DNA from: Ancylobacter defluvii
GTDB lineage: Bacteria > Pseudomonadota > Alphaproteobacteria > Rhizobiales > Xanthobacteraceae
Assembly (NCBI RefSeq): GCF_018390605.1
Contig: NZ_JAHBGD010000011.1
Location: 49,539 to 109,882, forward strand
Length of the DNA: 60,344 nt
Direction: 5' to 3'
Part shown: positions 26,937 to 35,847 of the stretch, one piece after another
Position numbering within the stretch: the first letter of the stretch is position 1
Layout: each line of letters opens with the position of its first letter
Position numbers and translations under genes: made by a program
The notes under the pieces: model-generated
The model's input: only the letters and a program-made list of their open reading frames with translations
Databases searched by the model: none
Told to the model about the DNA's origin: nothing

Positions 26937-27956
26937 TCAGGCGGCGTAGCGCTCGCCATTCGGGCCGAAATGGCCGAGATAGCGCGGATCGATGCGCTCG
27001 ATCGGCAGCACGATCAGCACGTCGGTCGTGCCGAACTGGTGGTCGATCACCGCGTCCTGGCCGATCTGGGCGCCGAGGCGCAGATAGCCCTTGATCAGCG
27101 GCGGCAGCTCGTTGAGAGCCTTCTTGGCGTCGAGATCGTCCTTCGCCACATTGTCCATCGCCGCCGCGCGGCCGGGCCGCGCGCGGGCGCGCCATTCCGG
27201 CTCGGAGGGTGCGAAATGGTGCAGGAAGGCCAGCGGACGCTCCAGCGTCAGCGGATCGGTGCCTTCAAGGCTGGCGCAGCCGAACATCACGTCGATGCGG
27301 TGCTGGCGCACATAGGCCCAGATGCCGTGCCAGAGCAGCTCCACCGTGCGTTTGGTGCGATAGGGGCCGAGCACGCAGGAGCGGCCGAGCTCCAGAAAGC
27401 GGCGATGCGGATGGCGGGCGAGCAGCGGCGCGATGTCGAACTCGCTGGCGGTATAGAAACCGCCGTGGCGATTGGCGATCTCCTGTCGCAGAAGCCGGTA
27501 GGTGCCCACCACCGCTGGCACGCGCCGTCCGCGCACCAGCCGGCACGCATCGTGATCGATCACCAGGAGATGGTCGCAAATGGCGTCGAAGCCGTCGAAG
27601 TCGCGGCGGGCGAGGCGGGCGGCGGCGCCGGGCAGTGCCGACATCTCCTCGTAGAACACCTGGTAGCGCAGGCGCTGCGCCCGGCGCACATCGGCGGCGG
27701 TGCGGGCGAGCCGTACTTCCAATGAACCGATGCGGCCGAGGCTCACCGGCCCCGGCTCGGCGCGGCTCTCCCGGTGGCGCAGACCGGAATAGGAGCGCAG
27801 CGCCGGCATCAGCCGCGACGGGGCGAGCGGGCCGGCCATGCGGCGCATCGGTTCGGCAAAATGGGGAGCGAGTGACGTGGGCAATACCAGACGCAGCGCC
27901 GAAGCGAAGGGATTCGGCGTAGGACCGGCCGGATCGTCGGCAAAAGAACGGGTCAT
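26937..27956 (-). CDS. olsB: L-ornithine N-alpha-acyltransferase (OlsB-like, GNAT fold)
   Basis: 339-residue COG3176 acyltransferase, the family of rhizobial OlsB, which transfers a 3-hydroxyacyl group from acyl carrier protein to ornithine in the first step of ornithine-lipid synthesis. The core AQRLRYQVFYEEM, DFDGFDAICDHLLVID, GTYRLLRQ, FLELGRSCV and KGYLRLGAQIGQDAVIDHQFGTTDVLIVLP is intact. The 80-residue N-terminal part is basic and poorly conserved. OlsA was not found nearby. The family also contains hemolysin-like annotations, so substrate is inferred. Confidence 0.85.
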   Translation of the reverse strand: MTRSFADDPAGPTPNPFASALRLVLPTSLAPHFAEPMRRMAGPLAPSRLMPALRSYSGLRHRESRAEPGPVSLGRIGSLEVRLARTAADVRRAQRLRYQVFYEEMSALPGAAARLARRDFDGFDAICDHLLVIDHDACRLVRGRRVPAVVGTYRLLRQEIANRHGGFYTASEFDIAPLLARHPHRRFLELGRSCVLGPYRTKRTVELLWHGIWAYVRQHRIDVMFGCASLEGTDPLTLERPLAFLHHFAPSEPEWRARARPGRAAAMDNVAKDDLDAKKALNELPPLIKGYLRLGAQIGQDAVIDHQFGTTDVLIVLPIERIDPRYLGHFGPNGERYAA

Positions 27957-27962
27957 GGCGTG

Positions 27963-27997
27963 CCCCTGAAACTGCCACGTATCATAGTTTCAAGGGG
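27963..27997 (-). promoter_or_regulatory. Hairpin in the olsB leader
   Basis: CCCCTGAAACT (27963-27973) and AGTTTCAAGGGG (27986-27997) pair with one bulged base around a 12-base loop, ending 7 bases before the olsB ATG. The minus-strand arm reads CCCCTTGAAACT, which includes the sigma-32-like -35 word CTTGAAA, but no matching -10 is present. It could be an operator, a leader structure, or chance. Confidence 0.45.
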
Positions 27998-28071
27998 CGA
28001 CAGAATCACGTTTTTCCAACGGCGATGTGACAGCGGCAGCGTTGCCTTGCCGTACCGTCCTGCTCGGCACT

Positions 28072-28692
28072 TCACCGTGAATCTCGCGATCCGGCCCATG
28101 GCGCTGCGGGATCGGCATTGATGCCGGTGGCGATGAGCGGCCGCAGGTCGAACACGCCGGAAATCGGCAGCACGCCCTGGAAGGGGGCCGTCGGCAGGCT
28201 GTGCGCGGTCCAGTCGACGGTCGCCAGGTCGGCGGCGAGATAGCCGCCGGCCGAATGGCCAGAGACCACGATGCGGGTGCGCTCCGCCGGCGCGAGAAGT
28301 TCGCGGTAAAGATAGGCGAAGGCGGCACGCACCGCGGGCGCGATGGTGGCGAAAGGCGCCTGCGGGCATAGCGGGTAGCTGGGCAGCGCCACCGAATAGC
28401 CGGCGGCGAGGAAGGGCTCGGCGATCCAGGAGAATTCATCCTTCGACCGCGCCCGCCAGAAGCCGCCATGGATGAAGACGAAGGTGCCGCGCGGCTCGGG
28501 GGCGCGGAACAGGTCGAGCCGCTCGCGCGGATGCGCGCCATAGGCGACGTCGGCAAGCGGCGGATGCTGCCGGCGGGTGGCTTCGGCATGTGCGGGCCAG
28601 GCGCCGTTGATCGTCTTCATGTCCGGCACGGTGAGCGCCAGATTGTACTGGCGTTCGCTGTATTCATTGATGGCGGCGGCCGGCAGGGTCAT
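28072..28692 (-). CDS. Alpha/beta hydrolase, C-terminally truncated (possible pseudogene)
   Basis: 206-residue protein related to the kynurenine formamidase-like/carboxylesterase group. The oxyanion motif HGGFW (75-79) and nucleophile elbow GHSAGG (S147) are present. Homologues continue for roughly 70 more residues after the ISGVFDL segment, including the catalytic histidine. Here the frame ends about 25 residues past that segment in an unrelated tail, and no continuation was found in the other frames before olsB. ATG 28692 has AAGGA 8 bases upstream; GTG 28698 is the alternative. It is probably inactive. Confidence 0.65.
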   Translation of the reverse strand: MTLPAAAINEYSERQYNLALTVPDMKTINGAWPAHAEATRRQHPPLADVAYGAHPRERLDLFRAPEPRGTFVFIHGGFWRARSKDEFSWIAEPFLAAGYSVALPSYPLCPQAPFATIAPAVRAAFAYLYRELLAPAERTRIVVSGHSAGGYLAADLATVDWTAHSLPTAPFQGVLPISGVFDLRPLIATGINADPAAPWAGSRDSR

Positions 28693-29152
28693 GGACACAT
28701 CCTTCGGACGGGGCGACGCAGAGCGATGCCCCGGGTGCCCGCAGGATCGCGGGTACTGAGCGGGGCGGCGGCCGGCTTCGGCTGGAGGAGCATCGCCGGG
28801 GCGAGATTTACGGACGCCCTTGCATAAAAGGCTCCGCGGTTTCGTTCAAATGGGCTGGCGGATAGGGGCCTCGACGGCGAGCGACTGAAGGCGCCGGATC
28901 GCAGGGGCCGGAGGCTTGGAGGGGGCTGCCGGCGCTGTAGCCGGAAATGGCCGATCGCACCCTGCCAGCGATCGGGCGCAGTGACGGTATGCAGGGCAGG
29001 CCGTGTGCAAGGTTGGTGGCTTGAAACCGGGAAGCTGGTGGCCCGGCGCCATGCCGACAAGGCAGCTGCGGGCCCTTTGCCGGACCTTGGCACGCACTGC
29101 CCGCACTCCCGTCGATCCGGAACGCTTCGCGGCTGCGGCGGCGTTTCCGGCA
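28693..29152. other. Gene-free interval between the truncated hydrolase and comM
   Basis: About 460 bases. The open frames here are short, mutually inconsistent and lack start signals or recognisable motifs. No tRNA, terminator with U-tract, or mobile-element remnant was seen. Together with the truncated hydrolase it suggests local sequence decay. Confidence 0.5.
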
Positions 29153-30685
29153 TTATGCCGCGGCGGTGGTGCGGTCGGCGCCGACGCGATAGGCCAAGGC
29201 TTCGGCGATATGGGTGCGCCCAACCGTTTCGGATCCGGAAAGATCGGCAAGGGTGCGCGCGACCCGGAGCACACGGTGATAGCCGCGCGCCGACAGCCGC
29301 ATGATGCGCGCCGCATCGGTGAGCAGCGCGGTGCCGTTGCTGTCGGGGGTGGCGATCTCCTCCAATATCGGGCCGGAGGCCTGGGCGTTGGTGGTCAGGT
29401 CCGGCCGGCCGAGGGCGGCGAAGCGCTCGGCCTGCATCGCCCGCGCAACCGCCACCCGCCGGGCGACGCCGGCACTCGATTCCGTCGGCGCCGGCCGTAC
29501 CAGATCCACCGCGGACACTGCCGGCACGTCGAGATGCAGGTCGATGCGGTCGAGGAAGGGGCCGGAAAGCCGTGCCTGATAATCGCCCGCGCAGCGCGGG
29601 CCGCGCCGGCAGGTGAAGCCGGGCTCGCCGGCCCGCCCGCAGCGGCAGGGATTCATCGCCGCCACCAGCTGGAACCGGGCCGGATAGGTGACGCGGTGGT
29701 TGGCGCGGGCGATGAAGGCGTCGCCGGTCTCCAAGGGCTGGCGCAGCGCGTCGAGCACCGAGGGCTGGAACTCCGGCAGCTCATCGAGGAACAGCACGCC
29801 ATTATGGGCGAGCGACACCTCGCCGGGCCGGGCGCGGTTGCCGCCGCCGACCATCGCCGCCATCGAGGCGGAATGGTGCGGGGCGCGGAACGGTCGCCGG
29901 TCGGTCAGCGCGCCGGATTGCAGCGTGCCGGCCACCGAGGCGATCATCGAGACCTCCAGCAGCTCCACCGGCGACAGCGGCGGCAGGATCGAGGGCAGGC
30001 GCTGCGCCAGCATCGACTTGCCGGCGCCGGGCGGGCCGCAGAACAGCAGATTGTGGCTGCCGGCGGCGGCCACCTCCAATGCCCGCCGGGCGGTCTCCTG
30101 CCCGCGCACGTCCGAGAGGTCCGGCAGCGCGGCGCCGGCGGCGTCCAGCCGGGGCTCCGGCCGGGTAAGCCGCTGCCGGCCGGCGAGATGGCCGACCAGC
30201 TGGATGAGCGAGGAGGGCGCCAGCACTGGCATGTCGGGGCTGGCCCAGGCGGCCTCCTGGCCGCATTCCGCCGGGCAGATGAGGCCGTGGCCGCGGGCAT
30301 TGGCGCCGATCGCCGCCGGCAGCACCCCGGCCACCGCGGCGACGCGGCCATCGAGCGCCAGCTCGCCGACCACGGTGAAACCTTCCAGCGCCTCGGCGGG
30401 AACCGCGCCGATGGCCGCCATCAGGCCGAGCGCGATCGGCAGATCATAGTGGCTGCCCTCCTTGGGCAGGTCGGCGGGGGCAAGATTGACGGTGATGCGC
30501 TTGGGCGGCAAAGCGAGGCCGGAGGCGATCAGCGCCGCGCGCACCCGCTCCTTCGCCTCGGTGACCGCCTTGTCGGCGAGGCCGACCAGATTGAAGGCCG
30601 GCAGGCCGGGGCTGACCTGAACCTGCACGTCGACCGGGCGCGCCTCGATGCCCTCGAACGCCACCGTCGCCACCCGCTGGACCAT
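29153..30685 (-). CDS. comM: ComM/YifB family Mg-chelatase-like AAA+ ATPase
   Basis: 510-residue helicase-type AAA+ protein. ComM promotes branch migration during natural transformation in competent bacteria and is widespread elsewhere. N-terminal ChlI domain (VEVQVSPGLPAFNLVGL-like), Walker A GPPGAGKSM, Walker B VLFLDELPE, a zinc-binding cysteine group NPCRCG to RRGPRC, and the C-terminal MRLSARGYHRVLRVARTLADL are visible. ATG 30685 with GGGAG upstream is preferred; GTG 30700 is possible. It is divergent from fdsG. Confidence 0.92.
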   Translation of the reverse strand: MVQRVATVAFEGIEARPVDVQVQVSPGLPAFNLVGLADKAVTEAKERVRAALIASGLALPPKRITVNLAPADLPKEGSHYDLPIALGLMAAIGAVPAEALEGFTVVGELALDGRVAAVAGVLPAAIGANARGHGLICPAECGQEAAWASPDMPVLAPSSLIQLVGHLAGRQRLTRPEPRLDAAGAALPDLSDVRGQETARRALEVAAAGSHNLLFCGPPGAGKSMLAQRLPSILPPLSPVELLEVSMIASVAGTLQSGALTDRRPFRAPHHSASMAAMVGGGNRARPGEVSLAHNGVLFLDELPEFQPSVLDALRQPLETGDAFIARANHRVTYPARFQLVAAMNPCRCGRAGEPGFTCRRGPRCAGDYQARLSGPFLDRIDLHLDVPAVSAVDLVRPAPTESSAGVARRVAVARAMQAERFAALGRPDLTTNAQASGPILEEIATPDSNGTALLTDAARIMRLSARGYHRVLRVARTLADLSGSETVGRTHIAEALAYRVGADRTTAAA

Positions 30686-30832
30686 CAAGCTCCCGATCAC
30701 GTCTTCGCGCGGTCTCGCCGCGCTTTCCAGCCCCGAAACCCTAATTCTACGGTGCGGAAACCCGACGTCAAGAACATTAAGGGAACGAATTCGACGAATT
30801 CACCCGCTCGCGAAACGGCGTCGTGCGCCTTC

Positions 30833-30849
30833 GATAGAACCTTTCTATC
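30833..30849. promoter_or_regulatory. Palindromic candidate operator upstream of fdsG
   Basis: GATAGAA-CCT-TTCTATC is a perfect 7-bp inverted repeat with 3-base spacer. It contains the T-N11-A pattern favoured by LysR-type regulators. It lies 86 bases upstream of fdsG in the 249-base region divergent from comM. In Cupriavidus the fds operon is governed by a LysR-type FdsR, but no regulator gene is beside this operon. Assignment is inference. Confidence 0.45.
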
Positions 30850-30934
30850 AAGAGACGGAACGCCGGAATTGATTTCCGTCAAGTCAGGGACGATGTTCTC
30901 CATTGGAAAACTTTAAAAGAAGGTCCGGGAGAAG

Positions 30935-31408
30935 ATGCCGCACTACGAGCCATGGAGCGAAGAGCGGGCGCAGGCCGTGATCGGCGAGTTCGTTCATCTC
31001 GAAGGCCCGCTCATGCCGATGCTCCACGCGGTGCAGGAAACGTTCGGTTATGTGCCGGACGCGGTGGTGCCGATGCTTGCCGAACGCCTGAACGTCTCGC
31101 GCGCCGAAGTCCACGGCGTGGTAACCTTCTATCACGATTTCCGGCATGAGCCCGCCGGCCAGCACGTGCTTAAGCTGTGCCGCGCCGAGGCCTGCCAGGC
31201 TGCCGGCGGCGACGCCCTCGCCGCCCATGCCGAGCACAAGCTCGGCTGCAAGCTCGGCGAGACCACCGCCGACGGCCGCGTCACCGTCGAGCCGATCTAC
31301 TGCCTCGGCCTGTGCGCCACCGCGCCTTCCGCCATGCTCGACGGCCGCATCGTCGCCCGTCTTAACGAGCGTCGCCTCGACGCGCTGATCTCGGAGGCGC
31401 AGTCGTGA
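30935..31408 (+). CDS. fdsG: NAD-dependent formate dehydrogenase, gamma subunit
   Basis: 157-residue NuoE-like subunit with a thioredoxin-fold 2Fe-2S domain. The cluster ligands are C82, C87, C123 and C127 (LCRAEAC and YCLGLC). It passes electrons within the cytoplasmic FdsGBA complex that oxidises formate to carbon dioxide and reduces NAD+. GGGAGA lies just upstream of the ATG. Its stop overlaps the fdsB GTG. It opens the operon fdsGBA-fdhD-fdsD. Confidence 0.93.
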   Translation: MPHYEPWSEERAQAVIGEFVHLEGPLMPMLHAVQETFGYVPDAVVPMLAERLNVSRAEVHGVVTFYHDFRHEPAGQHVLKLCRAEACQAAGGDALAAHAEHKLGCKLGETTADGRVTVEPIYCLGLCATAPSAMLDGRIVARLNERRLDALISEAQS

Positions 31409-32964
31409 GCATCCGCATCTACGTTCCCAAGGACGCCTGCGCCATCGCCTGCGGCGCCGACGAGGTGGTCGAAGCCATCGAGGCCGCGGCCCTCGCCCGC
31501 AAGCAGCCGGTCGAGATCGTGCGCACCGGCTCGCGCGGCATGCTGTGGCTGGAGCCGCTGGTCGAAGTGGCGACCCCGGAAGGCCGCATCGCCTATGGCC
31601 CGGTGGAGGAAGGCGACGTCGAGGGCCTGTTCGAGGCCGGCTTCCTCACGGGGGCCACGCATGCGCTGCGCATCGGCAAGCCGGAGGAGCACCCCTTCCT
31701 GGCGAAGCAGACCCGCCTAACCTTCGCCCGCTGCGGCATCATCGACCCGGCCTCCTACGCCGACTATGTCGCCCATGGCGGCTATAAGGGCCTTGAGCGC
31801 GCACTGGCGCTCGGCCCGACGGAGATCATCGAGGAAGTCAAGAAGTCCGGCCTGCGCGGCCGCGGCGGCGCCGGCTTCCCGACCGCCATCAAGTGGAAGA
31901 CCGTCGCCGACGCGCAGGCGGACCGCAAATACATCGTCTGCAACGCCGACGAGGGCGACAGCGGCACCTTCGCCGACCGCATGATCATGGAGGGCGACCC
32001 CTTCCAGCTGATCGAGGGCATGACCATTGCCGGCATCGCGGTGGGCGCCACCAAGGGCTTCGTCTACACCCGCTCGGAATATCCGCACGCCATCTGGGCG
32101 ATGGAGAAGGCGATCGAGGCGGCGCGCGCCCACGGCATGCTCGGCGTTAACATCGCCGGCTCGCAGCACAGCTTCGACATGGAAGTACGCATGGGCGCCG
32201 GCGCCTATGTGTGCGGCGAGGAGACCGCGCTGCTCGACAGCCTCGAGGGCGGTCGCGGCACGGTGCGCGCCAAACCGCCGCTGCCGGCGCATAAGGGCCT
32301 GTTCCAGAAGCCGACGGTGATCAACAACGTGCTGTCGCTGGTGGCGGTGCCGCATATTCTTGCCGACGGCGCGCAGAAATACGCCGATTTCGGCATGGGG
32401 CGCTCGCGCGGCACGATGCCGGTGCAGATCGCCGGCAATGTGAAGTTCGGTGGCCTGTTCGAGACCGCCTTCGGCATCACCCTCGGCGAGCTGATCAACG
32501 ACATTGGCGGCGGCACGGCGTCCGGCCGCCCGGTGAAGGCGGCGCAGGTGGGCGGCCCGCTCGGCGCCTATGTGCCGACCTGGCAGTTCGACCTGCCCTT
32601 CGACTACGAGGCCTTCGCGGCCAAGGACGCGCTGATCGGCCATGGCGGCATCGTGGTGTTCGACGAGACCGCCGACATGGTGAAGATGGCCCGCTTCGCC
32701 ATGGAGTTCTGCTCGGTGGAGAGCTGCGGCAAGTGCACGCCCTGCCGCATCGGCTCCACCCGCGGCATCGAGGTCATCGACCGTATCGTCGCCGGCGAGC
32801 GCCGGGAGCAGAACCTCGTGGTGCTGAAGGATCTCTGCCAGACCATGAAGCTCGGCTCGCTCTGCGCGCTGGGCGGCTTCACGCCCTATCCGGTGTTGAG
32901 TGCTCTCACCCATTTCCCCGAAGAATTCGGCGACACCCCGCGCCGCCTCGAAGCCGCTGAATGA
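31405..32964 (+). CDS. fdsB: NAD-dependent formate dehydrogenase, beta subunit (diaphorase)
   Basis: 519-residue NuoF-like flavoprotein. An N-terminal thioredoxin-like domain of about 120 residues precedes the NuoF core, as in other FdsB proteins. The NADH and FMN binding region contains GRGGAGFPTAIKW and ADEGDSGTFADR. The 4Fe-4S motif is ESCGKCTPCRIGSTRG plus a fourth cysteine in LGSLCALGG. GTG 31405 follows GGAGG and overlaps fdsG. This subunit hands electrons to NAD+. Confidence 0.94.
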   Translation: MSIRIYVPKDACAIACGADEVVEAIEAAALARKQPVEIVRTGSRGMLWLEPLVEVATPEGRIAYGPVEEGDVEGLFEAGFLTGATHALRIGKPEEHPFLAKQTRLTFARCGIIDPASYADYVAHGGYKGLERALALGPTEIIEEVKKSGLRGRGGAGFPTAIKWKTVADAQADRKYIVCNADEGDSGTFADRMIMEGDPFQLIEGMTIAGIAVGATKGFVYTRSEYPHAIWAMEKAIEAARAHGMLGVNIAGSQHSFDMEVRMGAGAYVCGEETALLDSLEGGRGTVRAKPPLPAHKGLFQKPTVINNVLSLVAVPHILADGAQKYADFGMGRSRGTMPVQIAGNVKFGGLFETAFGITLGELINDIGGGTASGRPVKAAQVGGPLGAYVPTWQFDLPFDYEAFAAKDALIGHGGIVVFDETADMVKMARFAMEFCSVESCGKCTPCRIGSTRGIEVIDRIVAGERREQNLVVLKDLCQTMKLGSLCALGGFTPYPVLSALTHFPEEFGDTPRRLEAAE

Positions 32965-32976
32965 GGAGGACGCTGC

Positions 32977-35835
32977 ATGTCTCTCGTCCATGAGATCGAC
33001 TACGGTACGCCCGCCCCCAAGACCGACAAGATGGTGACGCTCACCATCGACGGCGTCGAGGTCACGGTCGCGGAAGGCACATCCATCATGCGCGCGGCGA
33101 TGGAGATGGGGACGCAGATCCCCAAGCTCTGCGCCACCGACATGCTGGACGCCTTCGGCTCCTGTCGCCTGTGCCTGATCGAGATCGAGGGCCGCAACGG
33201 CACCCCGGCCTCCTGCACCACGCCGGTGGCGCCGGGCATCAAGGTGCACACCCAGACGCCGCGTCTCGCCCAGCTGCGCAAGGGCGTGATGGAGCTCTAC
33301 ATCTCCGACCACCCGCTGGACTGCCTCACCTGCGCCGCCAATGGCGACTGCGAGCTGCAGGACATGGCCGGTGCGGTCGGCCTGCGCGAGGTGCGCTACG
33401 GCATGGAGGGTGCGAACCATTTCGCCCCGACCTCCGAGCTCGTCATGCCGAAGGACGAGTCGAACCCCTATTTCACCTATGACCCGGCCAAGTGCATCGT
33501 CTGCAATCGCTGCGTGCGCGCCTGCGAGGAAGTGCAGGGCACCTTCGCGCTGACCATCTCCGGCCGTGGCTTCGACAGCCGCGTGTCGCCCGGCCAGTCG
33601 GAAGCCTTCCTCACCTCGGAATGCGTGTCCTGCGGCGCCTGCGTGCAGGCCTGCCCGACTGCCACCCTCTCCGAGAAGCGGCTGATCGAGATCGGCACGC
33701 CCGAGCATTCGGTGGTCACCACCTGCGCCTATTGCGGCGTCGGCTGCACCTTCAAGGCGGAAATGCGCGGCCAGGAAGTGGTGCGCATGGTGCCGTGGAA
33801 GGAAGGCAAGGCCAATCGCGGCCATAGCTGCGTCAAGGGCCGCTTCGCCTGGGGCTACGCGATGCACAAGGATCGCGTGCTCAACCCGATGATCCGTGCC
33901 AAGGTCACCGATCCGTGGCGCGAAGTGTCGTGGGACGAGGCGATCACCCACACCGCCAATGAGCTGAAGCGCATCCAGGGGACCTATGGCCGCCGTTCCG
34001 TGGGCGGCATCACCTCCTCGCGCTGCACCAACGAAGAAGCCTATCTCGTCCAGAAGATCATCCGCGCCGGCTTCGGCACCAACAATGTCGATACCTGCGC
34101 CCGCGTCTGCCACTCGCCGACCGGCTATGGCCTCAACCAGGCGTTCGGCACCTCCGCCGGCACGCAGGACTTCGATTCGGTCGAGGATTCCGACGTCATC
34201 CTGATCATCGGCGCCAACCCGACCGACGGCCACCCGGTGTTCGGCTCGCGCATGAAGAAGCGCCTGCGCGACGGCGCCAAGCTGATCGTCGTTGATCCGC
34301 GCCGCATCGACATGGTGCGCTCGCCGCACATCAAGGCGGATTTCCACCTGCCGCTGCAGCCCGGCACCAACGTCGCCATCGTGACCTCGCTCGCCCATGT
34401 CATCGTGACCGAAGGCCTGGTCGACGAGACCTTCGTGCGCGAGCGCTGCGACTGGGACGAGTTCCAGGACTGGGCCGAGTTCGTCGCCGACGAACGCCAC
34501 TCGCCGGAAGCCGTCGCCCAGTATACCGGCGTGCCGCCGGAGCTGATCCGCGGCGCTGCCCGGCTGTTCGCCACCGGCGGCAATGCGGCGATCTATTACG
34601 GCCTCGGCGTCACCGAGCACTCGCAGGGTTCGACCACGGTGATGGCGATCGCCAACCTCGCCATGGCGACCGGCAATATCGGCCGTCGCGGCGTCGGCGT
34701 GAACCCGCTGCGCGGCCAGAACAACGTGCAGGGCTCCTGCGACATGGGCTCGTTCCCGCACGAGCTGCCGGGCTACCGCCACATCTCCGACGACGCCACC
34801 CGCGCGACCTTCGAAGCCATGTGGGGCCGTCCGCTCGATCCCGAGCCCGGCCTGCGCATCCCCAACATGCTGGACGCCGCCGTCGAGGGCACCTTCAAGG
34901 CGCTCTACGTGCAGGGTGAGGACATCCTGCAGTCCGACCCCGACACCAAGCATGTCGCCGCCGGCCTCGCCGCCATGGAGCTGGTGATCGTGCAGGACCT
35001 GTTCCTGAACGAGACCGCCAACTACGCCCATGTGTTCCTGCCCGGCTGCACCTTCCTGGAGAAGGACGGCACCTTCACCAATGCCGAGCGCCGCATCCAG
35101 CTGGTGCGCAAGGTGATGGCGCCGAAGAACGGCTATGGCGACTGGGAAGTGACCCAGCTGCTCGCCCGCGCCATCGGCATGGACTGGAACTACACCCACC
35201 CGTCCGAGATCATGGACGAGATCGCCGCGCTGACCCCGACCTTCGCCGGGGTGTCGTTCAAGCGTCTCGACGAGCTCGGTTCGGTGCAGTGGCCTTGCAA
35301 CGACGCGAACCCGGAAGGTGTGCCGATCATGCACATCGAGAGTTTCGCGCGCGGCAAGGGCAAGTTCGTCGTCACCGAATATGTGCCGACCGACGAGCGT
35401 TCCGGCGCCCGCTTCCCGCTGCTGCTCACCACCGGCCGCATCCTGTCCCACTACAATGTCGGCGCGCAGACCCGCCGCACCGACAATGTCGCCTGGCACC
35501 CGGAAGATTTGCTGGAGATCCACCCGCACGATGCCGAGCAGCGCGGCGTGCGCGACGGCGACTGGGTGCGCATCGACAGCCGTGCCGGGTCCACCACCCT
35601 GCGGGCGGAAATCACCGACCGCGTGGCGCCGGGCGTGGTCTACACCACCTTCCACCACCCGACGACGCAGGCCAATGTCGTCACCACCGACTTCTCGGAC
35701 TGGGCGACCAACTGCCCTGAGTTCAAGGTGACGGCGGTGCAGGTGGCTCGCTCCAACGGGCCGTCGCAGTGGCAGGAGGATTATGACGCCTTCGCACGCC
35801 AGAGCCGCCGCATCGCCGTCGAAGCGGCGGAGTGA
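32977..35835 (+). CDS. fdsA: NAD-dependent formate dehydrogenase, alpha (molybdenum) subunit
   Basis: 952-residue catalytic subunit. The N-terminus is NuoG-like: a 2Fe-2S ferredoxin domain (C52 to C80), a His-Cys 4Fe-4S site (H112, C116, C119, C125), and two 4Fe-4S sites around 173-183 and 216-226. Then comes the bis-MGD domain with a 4Fe-4S motif CAYCGVGC (250-257). The molybdenum ligand is cysteine, not selenocysteine, in ARVCHSPTG (C378, followed by H379). GAGGAGG precedes the ATG. The enzyme class is oxygen-tolerant and soluble in studied species. Confidence 0.95.
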   Translation: MSLVHEIDYGTPAPKTDKMVTLTIDGVEVTVAEGTSIMRAAMEMGTQIPKLCATDMLDAFGSCRLCLIEIEGRNGTPASCTTPVAPGIKVHTQTPRLAQLRKGVMELYISDHPLDCLTCAANGDCELQDMAGAVGLREVRYGMEGANHFAPTSELVMPKDESNPYFTYDPAKCIVCNRCVRACEEVQGTFALTISGRGFDSRVSPGQSEAFLTSECVSCGACVQACPTATLSEKRLIEIGTPEHSVVTTCAYCGVGCTFKAEMRGQEVVRMVPWKEGKANRGHSCVKGRFAWGYAMHKDRVLNPMIRAKVTDPWREVSWDEAITHTANELKRIQGTYGRRSVGGITSSRCTNEEAYLVQKIIRAGFGTNNVDTCARVCHSPTGYGLNQAFGTSAGTQDFDSVEDSDVILIIGANPTDGHPVFGSRMKKRLRDGAKLIVVDPRRIDMVRSPHIKADFHLPLQPGTNVAIVTSLAHVIVTEGLVDETFVRERCDWDEFQDWAEFVADERHSPEAVAQYTGVPPELIRGAARLFATGGNAAIYYGLGVTEHSQGSTTVMAIANLAMATGNIGRRGVGVNPLRGQNNVQGSCDMGSFPHELPGYRHISDDATRATFEAMWGRPLDPEPGLRIPNMLDAAVEGTFKALYVQGEDILQSDPDTKHVAAGLAAMELVIVQDLFLNETANYAHVFLPGCTFLEKDGTFTNAERRIQLVRKVMAPKNGYGDWEVTQLLARAIGMDWNYTHPSEIMDEIAALTPTFAGVSFKRLDELGSVQWPCNDANPEGVPIMHIESFARGKGKFVVTEYVPTDERSGARFPLLLTTGRILSHYNVGAQTRRTDNVAWHPEDLLEIHPHDAEQRGVRDGDWVRIDSRAGSTTLRAEITDRVAPGVVYTTFHHPTTQANVVTTDFSDWATNCPEFKVTAVQVARSNGPSQWQEDYDAFARQSRRIAVEAAE

Positions 35836-35847
35836 TAGCATAGCGCG

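Noticed and set aside
29003..30916. 637-codon plus-strand open frame
   Set aside because: Antisense to comM, whose Walker and zinc motifs are intact; a GC-bias artefact.
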